DNA of 64,000 nt from positions 44,428,013 to 44,492,012 of the forward strand of contig CM017567.1 of the NCBI GenBank assembly GCA_007844125.1. The letters are read 5' to 3'. Made by a program: the position numbers and the translations under genes. This DNA is from Sinonovacula constricta. Its lineage: Eukaryota; Mollusca; Bivalvia; Cardiida; Solecurtidae. Below are positions 52,901 through 55,900 of this stretch, in pieces (the stretch's first letter is position 1; each line of letters opens with the position of its first letter). The notes beneath the pieces are model-generated. The model made no database searches and was not told where the DNA came from. It was given only the letters and a program-made list of their open reading frames with translations.

Positions 52901-55900
52901 TGTGTAAAAGGTCATGGCGAAGTGTTGACTTACTTGACACAAAAAAAACAACGTTTGTACCATTCGGTTAGAAATCTGGAGACATTCATAATCTTTTCCA
53001 TTCCCCTTCAGCCACACCCCCAGTCACCACAACCCCGTCACAAAAGGTGTGTCGCTACCAGATGAGCAACAGTTCCACGCCACAGACCTTCCCAGTAAGT
53101 TAGTCTGTAGTGAAGAATAAACAGCAGTTAACATTATATTTAATGAAAGTTAGACAGCAGTTAGAAGTCTTTCCAATGAAAGTTAGACAGCAGTTAGAAG
53201 TATCTCACATGAAAGTTAGACAGCAGTTAGAAGTCTTTCCAATGAAAGTTAGACAGCAGTTAGAAGTCTTTCCAATGAAAGTTAGACAGCAGTTAGAAGT
53301 ATCTCACATGAAAGTTAGACAGCAGTTAGAAGTATCTCACATGAAAGTTAGACAGCAGTTAGAAGTATCTCACATGAAAGTTAGACAGCAGTTAGAAGTA
53401 TCTCACATTAAAGTAAGACAGCAGTTAGAAGTCTTTCCAATGATAGTAAGACAGCAGTTAGAAGTCTTTCCAATGAAAGTTAAACAGCATGAAGAATTCT
53501 CTTGAAGGAAATTTAGAAAGTATATGCAGTCGTTCTTTGGAATGAACGTTACTTACACCTATTCGTATAGATGAATGTTATTATTGCGATAAGGTCCTCC
53601 CAGCTGACCTGTCGTGCGCCTTTTCTTTTCAGACATTTGTCTGGGGTCTTCTCCACCAAAACAGTAAGACGTCGCTATACTGATCATAACTGGTCGCTGC
53701 TATGTATCTTAAAAACAAATCATATTTCACATACTTGGATTTCTAATATCATGAACCCTTCCCGGCAGAAGTTCCAGATTCACTGAAACCTCTGCATGAA
53801 TAGAGTCTATATCGTAAGGAAACATCATTCTCTGTTACCATCGCAATGCTGCAGGTAATTTGATCCCTAATTGTAAGCATTTTTGATAAAGAACAATAAA
53901 GAAGCAGAGACTCAGTGCCGTTTGACACTTTCAGATGAACAGCACTTGGACCGATGGATTCTGTCGGACATGCCTTTGCAGCGCGGATATGAATGGTAAC
54001 CCAACCTACACGTGTCAAGAGGAGGTGTGTCCGCCATGCCGCCTAGTGAGTATATTTCTTTTGTTATGTAGATTTATATGTTCTTTCTTTGATATACTGA
54101 CAGTGTTATCAAGTATTGATGACTTTAACTAAGAAAGTAAGTTTCATAATAGATGTATAAATGTATTGCTTTCTATCCAGGATATGTCACACCGAACCCC
54201 ATACTCATTATCTGCCAATAAATACAGTTTACAAGTGAAATGGTAACGATATATGACTAGGACATTGGTACGAAATGACAATGCATGTTTAGATACTCAT
54301 TGTCTGGTGCATTGTACAGGTATTAGACAATACATGTTTAGATACTCATTGTCTGGTGCATTGTACAGGTATTAGACAATACATGTTTAGATACTCATTG
54401 TCTGGTGCATTGTACAGGTATTAGACAAACATGTTTAGATACTCATTGTCTGGTGCATTGTACAGGTATTAGACAATACATGTTTAGATACTCATTGTCT
54501 GGTGCATTGTACAGGTATTAGACAATACATGTTTAGATACTCATTGTCTGGTGCATTGTACAGGTATTATTAAGTCACTCCACATTTTCGGCTAAAAACG
54601 TATTGATCATGTCAATACGACATGTATACATTCCAGCCACCTCCCTCGATGGGCTGTTAGAGTCATATTTTCACTTTTGGGTCACGCAGTCTAAAGACTT
54701 GTTATGCATAAATGTAGATGTTACCAAATACCGAAGAATAAGTAGGGGCCATTTAAATATTTAGCAAGCCAGCATAACTATATATAGCAAGTTATTTTAA
54801 CGTCATGTTGTGTATCGTGTCTTTCCAGGGCTCTGTGCGAGATGAGGTTTCTGATGAATGCTGCGGCAACTGCAAGGAGTACGGCTGTGCTGTCAACGGA
54901 ACTGTCTACAGGGTGAGTACAACACTGGTTTGGTATTCATGTATAAGTTACATCCGTTAAAGTATAGTCAGTATGCTGTCTTCATTAGAGACAGTCAAAG
55001 GTTTGCCAAATACAAGAGTAAACATTCATTGGAGCTCATAGGTCTGTCTTTCAAATTCTTTTCTGCAGTTTTTTTACTCGTTTGTCTTATTCTTTATTTA
55101 AGTGTATGCGGTTACTTTTAATTGTTTTCCTCTAAACGGTCTGTTGTTACTCGGAGTGTAGTAAAGCTATCATAATACTGTTTCGTGGTAAATGATCACT
55201 AGATTGTGAACTATGTTAAGTTTTTTATCAAGTGACTAGTCACACTTCACATTTAATTCTTTGATCAAACAACTTATTTAAGATTACTATCCGACCAGCA
55301 AACATCCGAATTAATTACTTTTACCTGAAAAGATTCTGCGAAATATATTTTATTGATGGCCTATATCTACGTGGAACGTGGAGCATAACACCTCACCTGC
55401 GGAAACCACGCTACACAGTTAGCTTTTTATAAACTTGACCACTCACTTTTTTGCTCACATTAAATCATCCTCCGGGTAATCTCTATTTTCGTATTTATTT
55501 CTAGCAGAATTGCCTATTGTGCTTATTTATCATTTGGCAAGAATCACTGTTTAGAGCGGTTTTCTCAACAGTTGTACTGTCTGTCAATCGACATAGGGTT
55601 CAAAATCGTCTTTATTTGGGCAAAAGCATGAATTTATGCAGAAGGTTTGCCCACATTACCCCAACCAGAGGTAGGATTTTGTAAATTGTATTTGATATCG
55701 GCAAACTGTCAGTTACCACCTTTAATAGTCACAAATTAATTTAAAGCATGTAAAAGTTGTGTCCCCTTTCACACGTATATAAACATTTCCCTTAGGGACA
55801 TTGTATCCGTTTCTGTGAGTGTGTACTTTTGCCCTTGTTCTGTGGGATATTATTTTCCATTATTGTATCCCCCGGGAAATTGTTTTCCTTCACTGTGTCC

